In this document: positions 50,919 through 59,386 of the stretch, one piece after another
Layout of the letters: every line of letters starts with the position of its first letter
Numbering within the stretch: the first letter of the stretch is position 1
Origin: JBFLYZ01 sp040756415
GTDB lineage: Bacteria > Bacteroidota > Bacteroidia > JADZBD01
Assembly (NCBI GenBank): GCA_040756415.1
Contig: JBFLYZ010000010.1
Coordinates: 12,048-76,047, forward strand
Direction of reading: 5' to 3'
Length of the DNA: 64,000 nucleotides
Translations under genes and position numbers: made by a program
Notes under the pieces: model-generated
Told to the model about the DNA's origin: nothing
Databases searched by the model: none
The model's input: the letters and a program-made list of their open reading frames with translations, nothing else

Positions 50919-50936
50919 TGACGGAAACATTACGGT

Positions 50937-50979
50937 AAAAATGTCCTTAAATACTATATTTAAGGACATTTTTGTTTTT
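50937..50979 (+). terminator. Intrinsic terminator of the ACIII-cox operon, abutting the next ATG
   Basis: A perfect 16-bp inverted repeat (50937-50952 against 50958-50973, 5-base loop) followed by further T residues up to 50979. It lies 19 bases after the coxA stop. The next gene starts at 50981, one base beyond the T-tract. The right arm and T-tract contain CATTTTTG (50967-50974), one base off the -7 consensus. Confidence 0.85.
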
Positions 50980-50980
50980 C

Positions 50981-51685
50981 ATGCGGGCTCGTTCGTTTAC
51001 TATACTGATGCTGATCTTTGCCTTGCTGTGCCCCTGTGCGCTGAGGGCCCAGGTGAGGGATTCGGTCGCCCGTACCCTCTCGCGCCAGCCCAAACTGACC
51101 GGGGGGCTTTCTACCCGCTACTCCTTCATCACCGGCTTTGCGGTAGCGGTCAGGAGCGTTTCGATGGGAGCTGAGTTCGGTGGCAAGCTCAGGGTGGGAA
51201 TAGGCTACTGCTGGCTCAAACTGCCCGAATACGATGCGTCAAAGCCCGGTGGCCAGCAGCCGTTTTACCGCGATAAGTACCTGACGGATGCTTCGGGCGC
51301 AAGCTACACGGTGGTCAGCCGCCTTGACCTGGATTATTTCTTTTACTATTCCGAGCTGATCTTCTATCATACCAGGCGCTGGAAGTTCAATATTCCATTC
51401 CGCGTGGGCCTGGGTAATTCCAAGTACGTGTACGATCATGCCGGAATGAAAATAAAGGACAGCCGGCATTTCGTTTTCCTGTACGAGCCCTCGGTATGCC
51501 TGGAGTACAAACTGTTCAGGTTCTTCGGGCTGGGTGCCGAAGTAGGCTACCGCTTCATGCTCATTAACAACAACGCCATACGCGAAAAGTTCAACTACCC
51601 GGTCTATAATTTCAGTTTCCTGGTGTATTACAGCGAGGTGTTCAAGGCCGTTTTCCCCGGGAGCCGTTGGTCGAAGAAATTATAA
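50981..51685 (+). CDS. Exported beta-barrel-like protein of unknown function
   Basis: A 234-residue exported protein. The ATG at 50981 is preferred to an in-frame TTG nine bases before it, because MRARSFTILMLIFALLCPCA is a good signal peptide. The mature chain is rich in alternating aromatic and polar residues (YFFYYSELIFYHTRRWKFNI, GLGAEVGYRFMLINNN), typical of an outer-membrane beta-barrel. I do not recognise a family. It immediately follows the terminator of the coxA operon, with no space for a normal leader. Confidence 0.6.
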   Translation: MRARSFTILMLIFALLCPCALRAQVRDSVARTLSRQPKLTGGLSTRYSFITGFAVAVRSVSMGAEFGGKLRVGIGYCWLKLPEYDASKPGGQQPFYRDKYLTDASGASYTVVSRLDLDYFFYYSELIFYHTRRWKFNIPFRVGLGNSKYVYDHAGMKIKDSRHFVFLYEPSVCLEYKLFRFFGLGAEVGYRFMLINNNAIREKFNYPVYNFSFLVYYSEVFKAVFPGSRWSKKL

Positions 51686-51690
51686 TTCCG

Positions 51691-51721
51691 TTGCGGATGA
51701 ATCATTTTTAATATAAATTTG
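51691..51721 (+). promoter_or_regulatory. Promoter of the SBBP gene at 51746
   Basis: TTG at 51691-51693, 20 bases, then TAAATTTG (51714-51721), a full -7 match. The box ends 24 bases before ATG 51746 and covers the earlier in-frame ATG 51719, which excludes that as the start. Confidence 0.6.
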
Positions 51722-51745
51722 TTTTCCATCAAAATCGTCTGGCAT

Positions 51746-53398
51746 ATGAAGAAATTTACACTCCTCGCATATTCCGCAGTACTGTCCGTTCTCCTGTATG
51801 CCCAGGCCCCCCCTTACCAGTGGGCCAGGCAGGGCGGAGGGCCGTTTAACGGTGAAGTGTCGAACGCCATCTACGTGGATGCTTCGGGCAACTCGTATAT
51901 CACCGGCACCTTCTTCGATACCTGCCGTTTCGGCTCCATCACGCTGCTGGGCGGCTCGCTCAACCCGGCCTGGTATACGGATGTGTTCGTTGCCAAGTAC
52001 GATGCCAGCGGTAACCCCCTGTGGGCAAAAAGCGGCACCAGCCCGGTGGATGACGGTGGATTTGCCGTTTGCGCTGATAATTCCGGCAACGTATACGTGG
52101 CCGGCTACTTCAACAGGTACAACAATTCTGCGATCACTTTCGGCTCGCTTGCACCGCTGGCAAGCGTGGGCTGGGACGATATCTTCCTGGTAAAGTACGA
52201 TGCCAACGGCAACGAGCAATGGGCGGTTAAAGCGGGGGGCAGCCAGAATGATTATGCATACGACCTGGTTGCCGATAACAACGGCAACGTGTATATGGTG
52301 GGCAATTGCCAGGCCACCTGCACCTTCGGCACCAATTCCGTTTCCAGCTCGGGCTGGGGCGATGTTTACGTGGCCAAATATAACGCCTCCAATGGCAATA
52401 ACATATGGACCGTAAAAGCGGGCGGCAGCGGAAATGATGAGGGCTATGGAATTGAAATGGACGCCTCGGGTAACCTGTACATCACGGGTTTTTTTACAGG
52501 CACCTGCACCTTCGGCAGCGCTGGCGCGCTCACCAGCAGCGGGTTCACCGATGCATTTGTGGCCAAGCTCGATAACAACGGTAATTTCCTCTGGGCCAAA
52601 AAGGGCGGAGGAGCAGCGACCGATGCCGGAACGGCCATAACCCTGGATCCTTTGGGGAACGTGTATATCACCGGATATGTAGACGGCAATGCCACATTCG
52701 GCACCATTTCGCTCACCAGCGGGGGTGCATTCGACCTCTTTGCGGCCAAATACGATAACAGCGGCAACGTGTTGTGGGCGGTGAACGATGGCGGCATAGG
52801 TAACGATAAGGCCTATGGCATATGCCGCGATAACCAGGGCGGGATTTATGTAACCGGATCATACGAGCAAACCGCCACCTTCGGTACTTATCCCATGACC
52901 GTTCAGGGCATTTCCGATGTATTCACCACCAAGTACGATCCTTCCAACGGCAACAACCTCTGGGCGCTTTCGGGCGGTGCCGAGGACCAGGATATCGCCT
53001 TTGGGATAGGCGTTGACAACTCCGATAAGCTGTATATCACCGGGGCGTTCAGGCTGCAGGCCTTTTTCGGATCCGCGCTCAACGCCAGCGCCTTCGATGA
53101 GATATTCCTGGTAAAGATCGATAATGTGCTTAGCGTGGAGGATATGGAGGCTAATAACCATTATGTGCAATTGTTCCCGAACCCCGCATCGGCACTGGCC
53201 ACCCTGAGCATAGATCCCGCTTTCTTTACCCGTAATGCGTGGTACGATATTACGGATGTGGCGGGAAAGGTGGTGCAGACCGAACAACTCGGGGACGTCA
53301 GCTCCTCTGTTGACCTCAGCGCTTTGCCTGCCGGTATGTACCTGCTTAAAGTGAATACGGAGAACGGGGCGGCCGTTAAACAGATCATCAAACAGTAG
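51746..53398 (+). CDS. SBBP-repeat beta-propeller protein with T9SS type A sorting domain
   Basis: A 550-residue secreted protein. ATG 51746 gives a signal peptide (KKFTLLAYSAVLSVLLYAQ) and fits the -7 box; the longer frame would start inside the promoter. Seven repeats of about 55-60 residues carry YITG or YVAG strands, CTFGTNS-like turns and FVAKYDASGNPLWAK strands, which is the SBBP propeller pattern. It ends with a T9SS sorting domain (VQLFPNPASALATLSI, LPAGMYLLKVNTENG). The same architecture is found at 1919 and 3645, but this copy is more distant. Cell-surface location is expected; the ligand is unknown. ruvB begins 14 bases after its stop. Confidence 0.85.
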   Translation: MKKFTLLAYSAVLSVLLYAQAPPYQWARQGGGPFNGEVSNAIYVDASGNSYITGTFFDTCRFGSITLLGGSLNPAWYTDVFVAKYDASGNPLWAKSGTSPVDDGGFAVCADNSGNVYVAGYFNRYNNSAITFGSLAPLASVGWDDIFLVKYDANGNEQWAVKAGGSQNDYAYDLVADNNGNVYMVGNCQATCTFGTNSVSSSGWGDVYVAKYNASNGNNIWTVKAGGSGNDEGYGIEMDASGNLYITGFFTGTCTFGSAGALTSSGFTDAFVAKLDNNGNFLWAKKGGGAATDAGTAITLDPLGNVYITGYVDGNATFGTISLTSGGAFDLFAAKYDNSGNVLWAVNDGGIGNDKAYGICRDNQGGIYVTGSYEQTATFGTYPMTVQGISDVFTTKYDPSNGNNLWALSGGAEDQDIAFGIGVDNSDKLYITGAFRLQAFFGSALNASAFDEIFLVKIDNVLSVEDMEANNHYVQLFPNPASALATLSIDPAFFTRNAWYDITDVAGKVVQTEQLGDVSSSVDLSALPAGMYLLKVNTENGAAVKQIIKQ

Positions 53399-53412
53399 CA
53401 GGCCTCCTATAG

Positions 53413-54441
53413 ATGAATCCGAACCTGGACCCCGATGGGGAGGCGCTGAGCTCAGCGGAGAAGGAATTAGAGAAGGTTTTACGGCCGAAGGAATTCTCGG
53501 ATTTTACTGGACAGGATACGGTTACCGCTAACCTGAAAGTGTTCGTTGAAGCAGCCAGGCAGCGCAGCGAGGCGCTCGATCATGTGCTGCTGCACGGCCC
53601 GCCCGGCCTGGGAAAGACCACCCTGGCCAATATCATAGCCGCTGAGCTGGGCGTGAACATACGCATTACTTCCGGTCCCGTGCTCGATAAGCCGGGCGAC
53701 CTGGCCGGCCTGCTGACCAACCTCGAATCGTTCGATGTGCTGTTCATTGATGAGATCCACCGCCTTTCGCCCGTGGTGGAAGAGTACCTGTATTCGGCCA
53801 TGGAGGATTATAAGATCGATATCATGATCGATACGGGCCCCAACGCGCGCAGCGTGCAGATCAAGCTCAATCCCTTTACGCTCATAGGGGCTACCACCCG
53901 TTCGGGGCTGCTCACTTCCCCGCTCCGCGCCCGCTTCGGCATCAACTCGCGCCTGAGCTATTACGACTCGAAACTGCTCAATACCATCGTAAAACGCTCG
54001 GCCGGCATACTGAACATTGCCGTAGATGACGATGCCGCCAGCGAGATAGCCCGCAGGAGCCGTGGCACACCGCGTATTGCCAACGCCCTGCTCAGGCGCG
54101 TGCGTGATTTCGCGCAGATCAAAGGCAACGGTTCTATCGATCTCAAGATAGCGCAGTACGCCCTGGCTGCGCTCAGCGTTGACAAGCATGGCCTGGATGA
54201 GATGGACAACAAGATACTTTCCACCATCATAGAGAAGTTCAAGGGCGGCCCGGTAGGCATCACCACCATTTCCACCGCGGTGGGCGAAGAGCCCGGTACC
54301 ATTGAGGAGGTATATGAGCCCTTCCTGATCCAGGAGGGTTACCTGGTGCGCACCCCGCGCGGCCGTGAGGCCACCGACAAAGCCTATAAGCATTTGGGCA
54401 GGATCCCCGGCAGGGATAAGGGTACGCTTTTCGGGGAGTAA
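53413..54441 (+). CDS. ruvB: Holliday junction branch migration DNA helicase RuvB
   Basis: A 342-residue AAA+ ATPase that drives branch migration of Holliday junctions as a hexameric ring with RuvA. Walker A is GPPGLGKTT (62-70) and Walker B is LFIDEIHRL (about 110-118). The RuvB motif GATTRSGLLTSPLRARFGI carries the sensor and arginine finger, and the C-terminal winged-helix domain contains GLDEMDNKIL and FLIQEGYLVRTPRGR. The length is normal. It starts just 14 bases after an unrelated secreted protein gene and is followed by queG after 15 bases, so these three could share a transcript. ruvA and ruvC are not in the window. Confidence 0.97.
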   Translation: MNPNLDPDGEALSSAEKELEKVLRPKEFSDFTGQDTVTANLKVFVEAARQRSEALDHVLLHGPPGLGKTTLANIIAAELGVNIRITSGPVLDKPGDLAGLLTNLESFDVLFIDEIHRLSPVVEEYLYSAMEDYKIDIMIDTGPNARSVQIKLNPFTLIGATTRSGLLTSPLRARFGINSRLSYYDSKLLNTIVKRSAGILNIAVDDDAASEIARRSRGTPRIANALLRRVRDFAQIKGNGSIDLKIAQYALAALSVDKHGLDEMDNKILSTIIEKFKGGPVGITTISTAVGEEPGTIEEVYEPFLIQEGYLVRTPRGREATDKAYKHLGRIPGRDKGTLFGE

Positions 54442-54456
54442 TCCTAATTTTGCAGC

Positions 54457-55380
54457 ATGACTATTTCCGCCAGGACAGCTTTCGTCAAGCAGGAAGCAAA
54501 GCGTCTGGGCTTCCAGTATTGCGGTATTTCCAAAGCCGGGTTCCTGGAAGACGAAGCGCACCGCCTCGAGCATTGGCTTAAGAAAGGCATGCACGGGCAA
54601 ATGCGCTACATGGAAAATCATTTTGATAAGCGCCTGGACCCGCGCAAGCTGGTGCCGGGCGCAAAGTCGGTGGTGTCGCTGCTGCTGAACTATTTCCCGG
54701 AGCAGGCCCAGGAGCATGCGGATGCGCCCCGCATATCAAAATACGCTTATGGCAGGGATTACCATGTTGTGATCAGAGAAAAGCTCAGGGAGCTGCTGCA
54801 TGGCATCCGTGAAAAAGTGGGTGAAGTAGGGGGGAGGGTCTTTGTCGATTCCGCGCCCGTAATGGACAAGGCCTGGGCAAAAAGAGGCGGGCTGGGATGG
54901 ATAGGGAAGAACAGCAACCTGATCAACAAGGGAAGCGGCTCTTTTTATTTCATCGCGGAGCTGATCCTCGACCTCGATCTCGAATACGATGGCCCTGCGG
55001 GCGATTATTGCGGCACCTGCACGGCCTGCATAGATGCCTGTCCCACCCAGGCCATTACAGAGCCTTACGTGGTGGATGGAAGCAAATGCATCTCGTATTT
55101 CACCATCGAGCTGAAAGAGAGCATACCCGCAGAGGTCAAAGGCAAGCTGGGTAACTGGGCCTTTGGCTGCGACATCTGCCAGGACGTATGCCCCTGGAAC
55201 AGCTTTTCAAAGCCCCACCGCGAAAAGCACTTTCAGCCCGACAGCCGCGTTCTTTCCATGACAAAGAAGGAATGGGAGGAGATCACCGAAGAGGTGTTCA
55301 ACGAGCTGTTCAGGGACTCAGCGCTTCAGCGGACCCGGTTCAAAGGATTGAAAAGAAATCTGGAATTTATCAGGACCTGA
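54457..55380 (+). CDS. queG: Epoxyqueuosine reductase QueG
   Basis: A 307-residue cytoplasmic cobalamin- and iron-sulfur-dependent enzyme. It reduces epoxyqueuosine to queuosine in tRNA, the last step of the pathway. The conserved DSAPVMDKAWAKRGGLGWIG (131-150) marks the cobalamin-binding/catalytic region. Two [4Fe-4S] motifs follow: CGTCTACIDACP (C185, C188, C191, C195) and the second set (C211 and GCDICQDVCPW, with C238, C241, C245). The length is normal. It is next to ruvB (15 bases). Its end overlaps a small convergent gene by 11 bases. Confidence 0.95.
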   Translation: MTISARTAFVKQEAKRLGFQYCGISKAGFLEDEAHRLEHWLKKGMHGQMRYMENHFDKRLDPRKLVPGAKSVVSLLLNYFPEQAQEHADAPRISKYAYGRDYHVVIREKLRELLHGIREKVGEVGGRVFVDSAPVMDKAWAKRGGLGWIGKNSNLINKGSGSFYFIAELILDLDLEYDGPAGDYCGTCTACIDACPTQAITEPYVVDGSKCISYFTIELKESIPAEVKGKLGNWAFGCDICQDVCPWNSFSKPHREKHFQPDSRVLSMTKKEWEEITEEVFNELFRDSALQRTRFKGLKRNLEFIRT

Positions 55381-55618
55381 CGATGGTCTTGTATACATCA
55401 ACGATTACGTCCTTGTACATGTGCCCGAAAGTGGAAAGGCACCAGGCGTAAAGCAGCATTCTTTCATCGGGCTTAAGCCACTTCACAGCTTTTGTAAGTT
55501 CTTTTCTGAACAACATCTTGTCGAAACTGACCTTCTCCAAGATCTGTTTGCTGAGTTCGTACATGTGTTCCTGGTTTAATTGAAGAACGAAATTAAATAA
55601 GGAATCATTAAAAGTCAA
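55370..55618 (-). CDS. Small conserved hypothetical protein
   Basis: An 82-residue protein with no signal peptide. It looks like a real globular protein: amphipathic helices with SKQILEKVSFDKMLFRKELT, KAVKWLKPDERMLLYAWCLS and TFGHMYKDVIVDV. I recall similar short proteins in other Bacteroidota but know no function. It lies 24 bases downstream of ubiX on the same strand, so it probably ends that operon. Its last 11 bases overlap the 3' end of queG on the other strand. Confidence 0.55.
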   Translation of the reverse strand: MTFNDSLFNFVLQLNQEHMYELSKQILEKVSFDKMLFRKELTKAVKWLKPDERMLLYAWCLSTFGHMYKDVIVDVYKTIVRS

Positions 55619-55642
55619 GCTAATTTTCCGGCCTGTTAATAA

Positions 55643-56209
55643 CTATTTGTCGTTCCAGCGGAAACTGCTGATTTCCAATCCCGCCATGTCCAGGGCCCGG
55701 TCTATGACCGTAGCCACCAGGGATTCTATGTCGCGGGGCCTGCTATAGAAGGATGGCGAGGCGGGTAAAATAATGCCGCCTGCTTCTGTGACCGTTTTCA
55801 TGCTGTTGATGTGGATGAGCGAAAGCGGGGTGTCGCGGGGAATGAGGATAAGCCTCCTGCGCTCTTTCAGCATCACATCTGCCGCCCGCGTCATCAGGTC
55901 GCTGGAGATGCCCGAGGCGATGCGCGCCATCGTACCCATTGAGCAGGGGCAGATGATCATGGTGCTGAAGCGGGCCGATCCGCTGGCAAAGGGCGCCATA
56001 AAGTCGTTTTTGCCGTAAATGCGGAACGGTGTTTTCTCATAGTCGGTATTGCCCAGCTCGAATTTCCAAACTTCTTTTGCGTTGTCGCTCATCACTACGC
56101 CTACTTCGGCAATCTGCGAAGAGAGCTGCGCCAGCTTTCCGAGCAGCACCTGCGCGTAAATGGCTCCGCTCGCCCCGGTTATGCCTACTACTATTTTTTG
56201 TTTATTCAT
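55643..56209 (-). CDS. ubiX: Flavin prenyltransferase UbiX
   Basis: A 188-residue enzyme that attaches a dimethylallyl group to FMN to make the prenyl-FMN cofactor used by UbiD-type decarboxylases. ATG 56209 is chosen because it begins right at the conserved glycine-rich start (NKQKIVVGITGASGAIYAQ). Other hallmarks are PCSMGTMARIASGISSDLMT, KERRRLILIPRDTPLS and HINSMKTVTEAGGIILPASP. The length is normal. The start overlaps the stop of the preceding outer-membrane gene by eight bases. No ubiD is in the window; in this phylum it may serve menaquinone or other decarboxylations. Confidence 0.92.
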   Translation of the reverse strand: MNKQKIVVGITGASGAIYAQVLLGKLAQLSSQIAEVGVVMSDNAKEVWKFELGNTDYEKTPFRIYGKNDFMAPFASGSARFSTMIICPCSMGTMARIASGISSDLMTRAADVMLKERRRLILIPRDTPLSLIHINSMKTVTEAGGIILPASPSFYSRPRDIESLVATVIDRALDMAGLEISSFRWNDK

Positions 56210-56810
56210 TATTTCCAAAGGTATAACGCAGTGAATAGGCGAAAACGTTATTGCACTCGCCCCTGCGGAAATGATGCACCGCACCGCTCTGGTAGGGGCG
56301 TACGGGCAGCAGGGAGTAGGTCCAGCGCCAGTTGACCTCGATGCGATCGTTCAGCCGGTAGCTGATGCCCAGGCCGAAAGAGGTCTCGGTCTTGTCAAAA
56401 GGCCGCATGCCGGTCACCACCAGGTATTGCGCCTCCTCGTACTGCCTTACCAGGGCGCCAAAGCCAATATTGGCCTCAGCGGTAAAGGAGCGTACGTTAA
56501 GCTTAAGCACCAGCGGCACCTCTATATAATCGAGCTTTAAGGTATATTGTGCCGGGCTTTTGGTATTGGGTACCTGCCTGGCGCCTTTCTGCACATAGGC
56601 GATCTCGAACTGAAGTGTCAGGCGGTCGTTCAGCCTGGTATTCACAAAGCCTCCGCCCGTAAGACCTAATTTGTGATATCCCCAGTAGGTATCCCCATCG
56701 TACTGGCTGGTGCTGATACCGGCCAGGATGCCGGCCCTGAAGGTCTTTTGCGCGTAAAAAGTAAGTGGGATCGTTAACAGAAGGAAGACGCAAAGATGCC
56801 TGTGGCGCAT
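56202..56810 (-). CDS. Outer-membrane beta-barrel protein (porin-like)
   Basis: A 202-residue outer-membrane protein with a signal peptide (MRHRHLCVFLLLTIPLTFYA). The mature part shows repeated amphipathic strands, such as RLTLQFEIAYVQKGAR, DYIEVPLVLKLNV and SFGLGISYRLNDRIEVNW, typical of the 'outer membrane protein beta-barrel' family. It ends NVFAYSLRYTFGNNE with a terminal aromatic pattern. It may be a small sensor or adhesin barrel. The start lies three bases after the stop of the Omp28 gene, and its own stop overlaps ubiX by eight bases, so it is in the middle of an operon. Confidence 0.8.
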   Translation of the reverse strand: MRHRHLCVFLLLTIPLTFYAQKTFRAGILAGISTSQYDGDTYWGYHKLGLTGGGFVNTRLNDRLTLQFEIAYVQKGARQVPNTKSPAQYTLKLDYIEVPLVLKLNVRSFTAEANIGFGALVRQYEEAQYLVVTGMRPFDKTETSFGLGISYRLNDRIEVNWRWTYSLLPVRPYQSGAVHHFRRGECNNVFAYSLRYTFGNNE

Positions 56811-56813
56811 GGA

Positions 56814-57668
56814 TTATCTTAATCTCACTTCCTCGGCCTGTATGATCTCCTTGTAAGTGGCGGATGAAGAGTTGTTGTCGTACACGTACACTACAATATG
56901 GCATTTGGCGTCATTCCAGGCGCTGGGAAGCGTAAACGCGGGGAAGGTATAATTCAATGTATCGCCCGCGGCAGCGGTGCCGTTCAGGATCTGGTAGCCC
57001 CAGTAGGCTGCGTCAGGGACCGAGCCTCTGAGCACGTGGCGGTGCACGTAATTGGGTACATAGCTGGGATTCTGGCTGGCATCGTTCTGGGGTGAAATAA
57101 TGCTATCCTCGGTAATGAGGGCCACCACGTAATAATTGCCCGAAAGCGGGCTGATGGCCCGGGTAGACGTTGAAAGGTTCAGTTGCCTGGTTCCGGTGTT
57201 GTAGGTATGGGTGATCTCGATATTGGCCACCGGGGGCGTATTGATGACATTGCCTATGGCCGATGACCAGGCTCCCCAGGAAAGGTTATGGCCGTTCGTG
57301 GGGTAATTCCTCCTGTTCACCATTCCTTTGGGTGTGGTGGTGATGCCGAAAAAGGTGAAATACGCATCACCGGCCGTAGTATGGTAATTAGCCGGATAGT
57401 TAGGAGGCAGGGGGTCGGCCAGAAAGCCCGCATGCACGCCAATGGTGATCAGCCTTTCGCCATAGGTGTTCTTGAGGCTTACCGCCTGCGCGCCAGCGGC
57501 CGGGCAGGGCCCGCACTGGTGGCCGGTATAGTCCTCTAACAGCACCTTTCTGATTAGGGTATCCTCGGGCTCGGGAGCGGGTATATAATCCTCTTTGGGA
57601 TTGGCCACATAATCGCAGGAGGCGATGAACAGGGAAAACAGCGCTGCCGTAAATACTATCCTTTTCAT
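56814..57668 (-). CDS. Omp28-related outer-membrane lipoprotein
   Basis: A 284-residue protein of the Omp28 family. A lipoprotein signal ends FIASC (Cys18). The thioredoxin-like part begins VLLEDYTGHQCGPCPAAGAQ with a CGPC motif at residues 52-55. The second half is beta-rich and contains NYYVVALITEDSIISPQND, followed by YVPNYVHRHVLRG and KEIIQAEEVRLR. There is no sorting domain, so this copy is probably held by lipid at the outer membrane. Two larger relatives at 59966 and 61984 carry T9SS sorting domains. Known as a surface antigen in Porphyromonas; a redox role is possible from the CGPC motif. Confidence 0.85.
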   Translation of the reverse strand: MKRIVFTAALFSLFIASCDYVANPKEDYIPAPEPEDTLIRKVLLEDYTGHQCGPCPAAGAQAVSLKNTYGERLITIGVHAGFLADPLPPNYPANYHTTAGDAYFTFFGITTTPKGMVNRRNYPTNGHNLSWGAWSSAIGNVINTPPVANIEITHTYNTGTRQLNLSTSTRAISPLSGNYYVVALITEDSIISPQNDASQNPSYVPNYVHRHVLRGSVPDAAYWGYQILNGTAAAGDTLNYTFPAFTLPSAWNDAKCHIVVYVYDNNSSSATYKEIIQAEEVRLR

Positions 57669-57721
57669 GGGTATGCGGTTAAAACAAATTTAAGAATAAA
57701 AATCATTATTTCAGAAACGCG

Positions 57722-59374
57722 TCAGAAACTGCTGGAAACGGTCAGGGTAATGCCATTGGAGGCCGGCACGTAGCGGCAAACACCGCCCACGCAGAAAATG
57801 CCGGCACGCTGCTTGCCGTATCCCAATACGATCCGGTTGGTGCCTTTCAGGTAACCCACCGTTGCGTTCCAGTAATGCACGCTTTTCTCGGGGTTGATAT
57901 TGGCATAGCTGTATACATCCTGTGCCGCGATGAACCAGTGCTCGCTGATGGTCCACTCAACCAGGCCGGCAGCAAAGCTCGCATCGCCCGTTTCGTTGTG
58001 CTGCTGCGTGGCCAGGTGCTCGGCCTGAAAGCGGATGGATGCATCGTCTTTCAGCTTGCGCGTAACATCCACTACGATAATGTGCGACTGAATATCCTCA
58101 TAACCCGGCTTGCCCCGCAGAATATCGATGTTATAGACCTGGTATGCGTAGATCAGCGTCATTTTCAGCTTCGGGCTGAATTTCTTGTTGATCTCGATGT
58201 TCACGTCCTGGAAGTACAGCTTGTCGCCTATCTTCATGTAATCGGAGGTATAGCCTTTCATGGCCAGGGTATCATCGTTCAGGTTGGTGGTGTCGAGTGA
58301 GTGGGCGCTGGAAAAATTGAGCGCCACGTCCGTTCCGTATTTTCCGCCCAGCGGGGTCTCTTTCCTGAACTTGTACAGGAAATCGGCCTGGTAGCAGAAT
58401 TCGCCCACGTTCTGGCTGTTGTAGGGATACATGGCCAGCGTGGTATAGGTGTGCTGCTTGGTCAGCACGGGATTGTAATTGATGGTAAGCACATTCCCGC
58501 TCATGTCGCGGTCGGATTTATAGCTCATGTTATCGATGCGCTTGGCCGCAAGCGAAATGCCTAACCCCTTTTTAGAGTAGTTGGCCTGCAGCAGCATGGC
58601 GTCACCGTACTTGTAGATATACCCATTGTCGTAGGAGGGATCGTTGATCTTGTAGGCATATTCGCCATACAACGAGAAATTGCCCCGCGTGATATTGAAG
58701 CGGGCGGCCCAGGCCCCCACGTTCTGCGGCAGCACCAGGGCGGGATCATCATCGGTCTGGAACTTGCTTACAAAGCTTCCGCCCAGGATGAAGCCGGTTT
58801 TGGCTTCCGAAAGCCCGGTGAAGAACTCATTGAAATTGATCTCCCCGTCAAAGCCTCTTACCAGTCCGGCTTTGCTGAAATAAATACGCTGCTGTCCCAC
58901 CAGGGCTTTCAGGTAAACGCCCCGGTAGGGGTTCATTTTCAGCCGCACGCCATCAAAGCAGTTATCGAACCCCAGCCCTTTTTCCTCGTAGGCGCGTAAT
59001 ACCAGTCCGCTGCCGAACTGCTCGTAATAGTTACCCACGGTGATCTCGAGGTTCTCTACCGTGTAGCTGGCAAATCGGTATGCAATGCCAGCGCCTTTAT
59101 AGCCGGGATCAAAGCCCTGCATCACGTTGAGGTAGCTCTCGTAGCGTATGCCTGCGGTGAAAGCGCCCCGGGTGTAAATAACGTTGGAATAGGCGTTAGA
59201 CAGCATTTTTTCGGGAACGGGCGGTGCGCCAATGAGCGTATCCTCATTGTAATATTGCGCATTGATCTCGAAATTGCCGTGTATCTCCCCGAGGGGGTTG
59301 GTGTTGTTCTGGGCTGAGCTGCTGTGATAAAGTAAAAATGATGCGGTAATGAGGGCTATCTTCCGTCTCACCAT
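57722..59374 (-). CDS. DUF6029-like outer-membrane beta-barrel protein
   Basis: A 550-residue exported protein with a signal peptide (VRRKIALITASFLLYHSSSA). The mature part is a series of long amphipathic strands (VENLEITVGNYYEQFGSGLV, SKGLGISLAAKRIDNMSYK-like, KLKMTLIYAYQVYNIDILRG), and the chain ends in GITLTVSSSF with a C-terminal Phe, as in outer-membrane barrels. This layout and the sequence around NYYEQFGSGLVLR fit the DUF6029 family in Bacteroidota. The function is unknown. It lies between tlpA (13-base gap) and the Omp28 gene (54 bases), all on the minus strand. Confidence 0.75.
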   Translation of the reverse strand: MVRRKIALITASFLLYHSSSAQNNTNPLGEIHGNFEINAQYYNEDTLIGAPPVPEKMLSNAYSNVIYTRGAFTAGIRYESYLNVMQGFDPGYKGAGIAYRFASYTVENLEITVGNYYEQFGSGLVLRAYEEKGLGFDNCFDGVRLKMNPYRGVYLKALVGQQRIYFSKAGLVRGFDGEINFNEFFTGLSEAKTGFILGGSFVSKFQTDDDPALVLPQNVGAWAARFNITRGNFSLYGEYAYKINDPSYDNGYIYKYGDAMLLQANYSKKGLGISLAAKRIDNMSYKSDRDMSGNVLTINYNPVLTKQHTYTTLAMYPYNSQNVGEFCYQADFLYKFRKETPLGGKYGTDVALNFSSAHSLDTTNLNDDTLAMKGYTSDYMKIGDKLYFQDVNIEINKKFSPKLKMTLIYAYQVYNIDILRGKPGYEDIQSHIIVVDVTRKLKDDASIRFQAEHLATQQHNETGDASFAAGLVEWTISEHWFIAAQDVYSYANINPEKSVHYWNATVGYLKGTNRIVLGYGKQRAGIFCVGGVCRYVPASNGITLTVSSSF

Positions 59375-59386
59375 AAAGGGCTTTTT

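Noticed and set aside
56202..56810. Calling this barrel the T9SS component PorT
   Set aside because: The sequence fits the general outer-membrane beta-barrel family, and no T9SS machinery gene lies nearby; the pattern is not specific enough for PorT.
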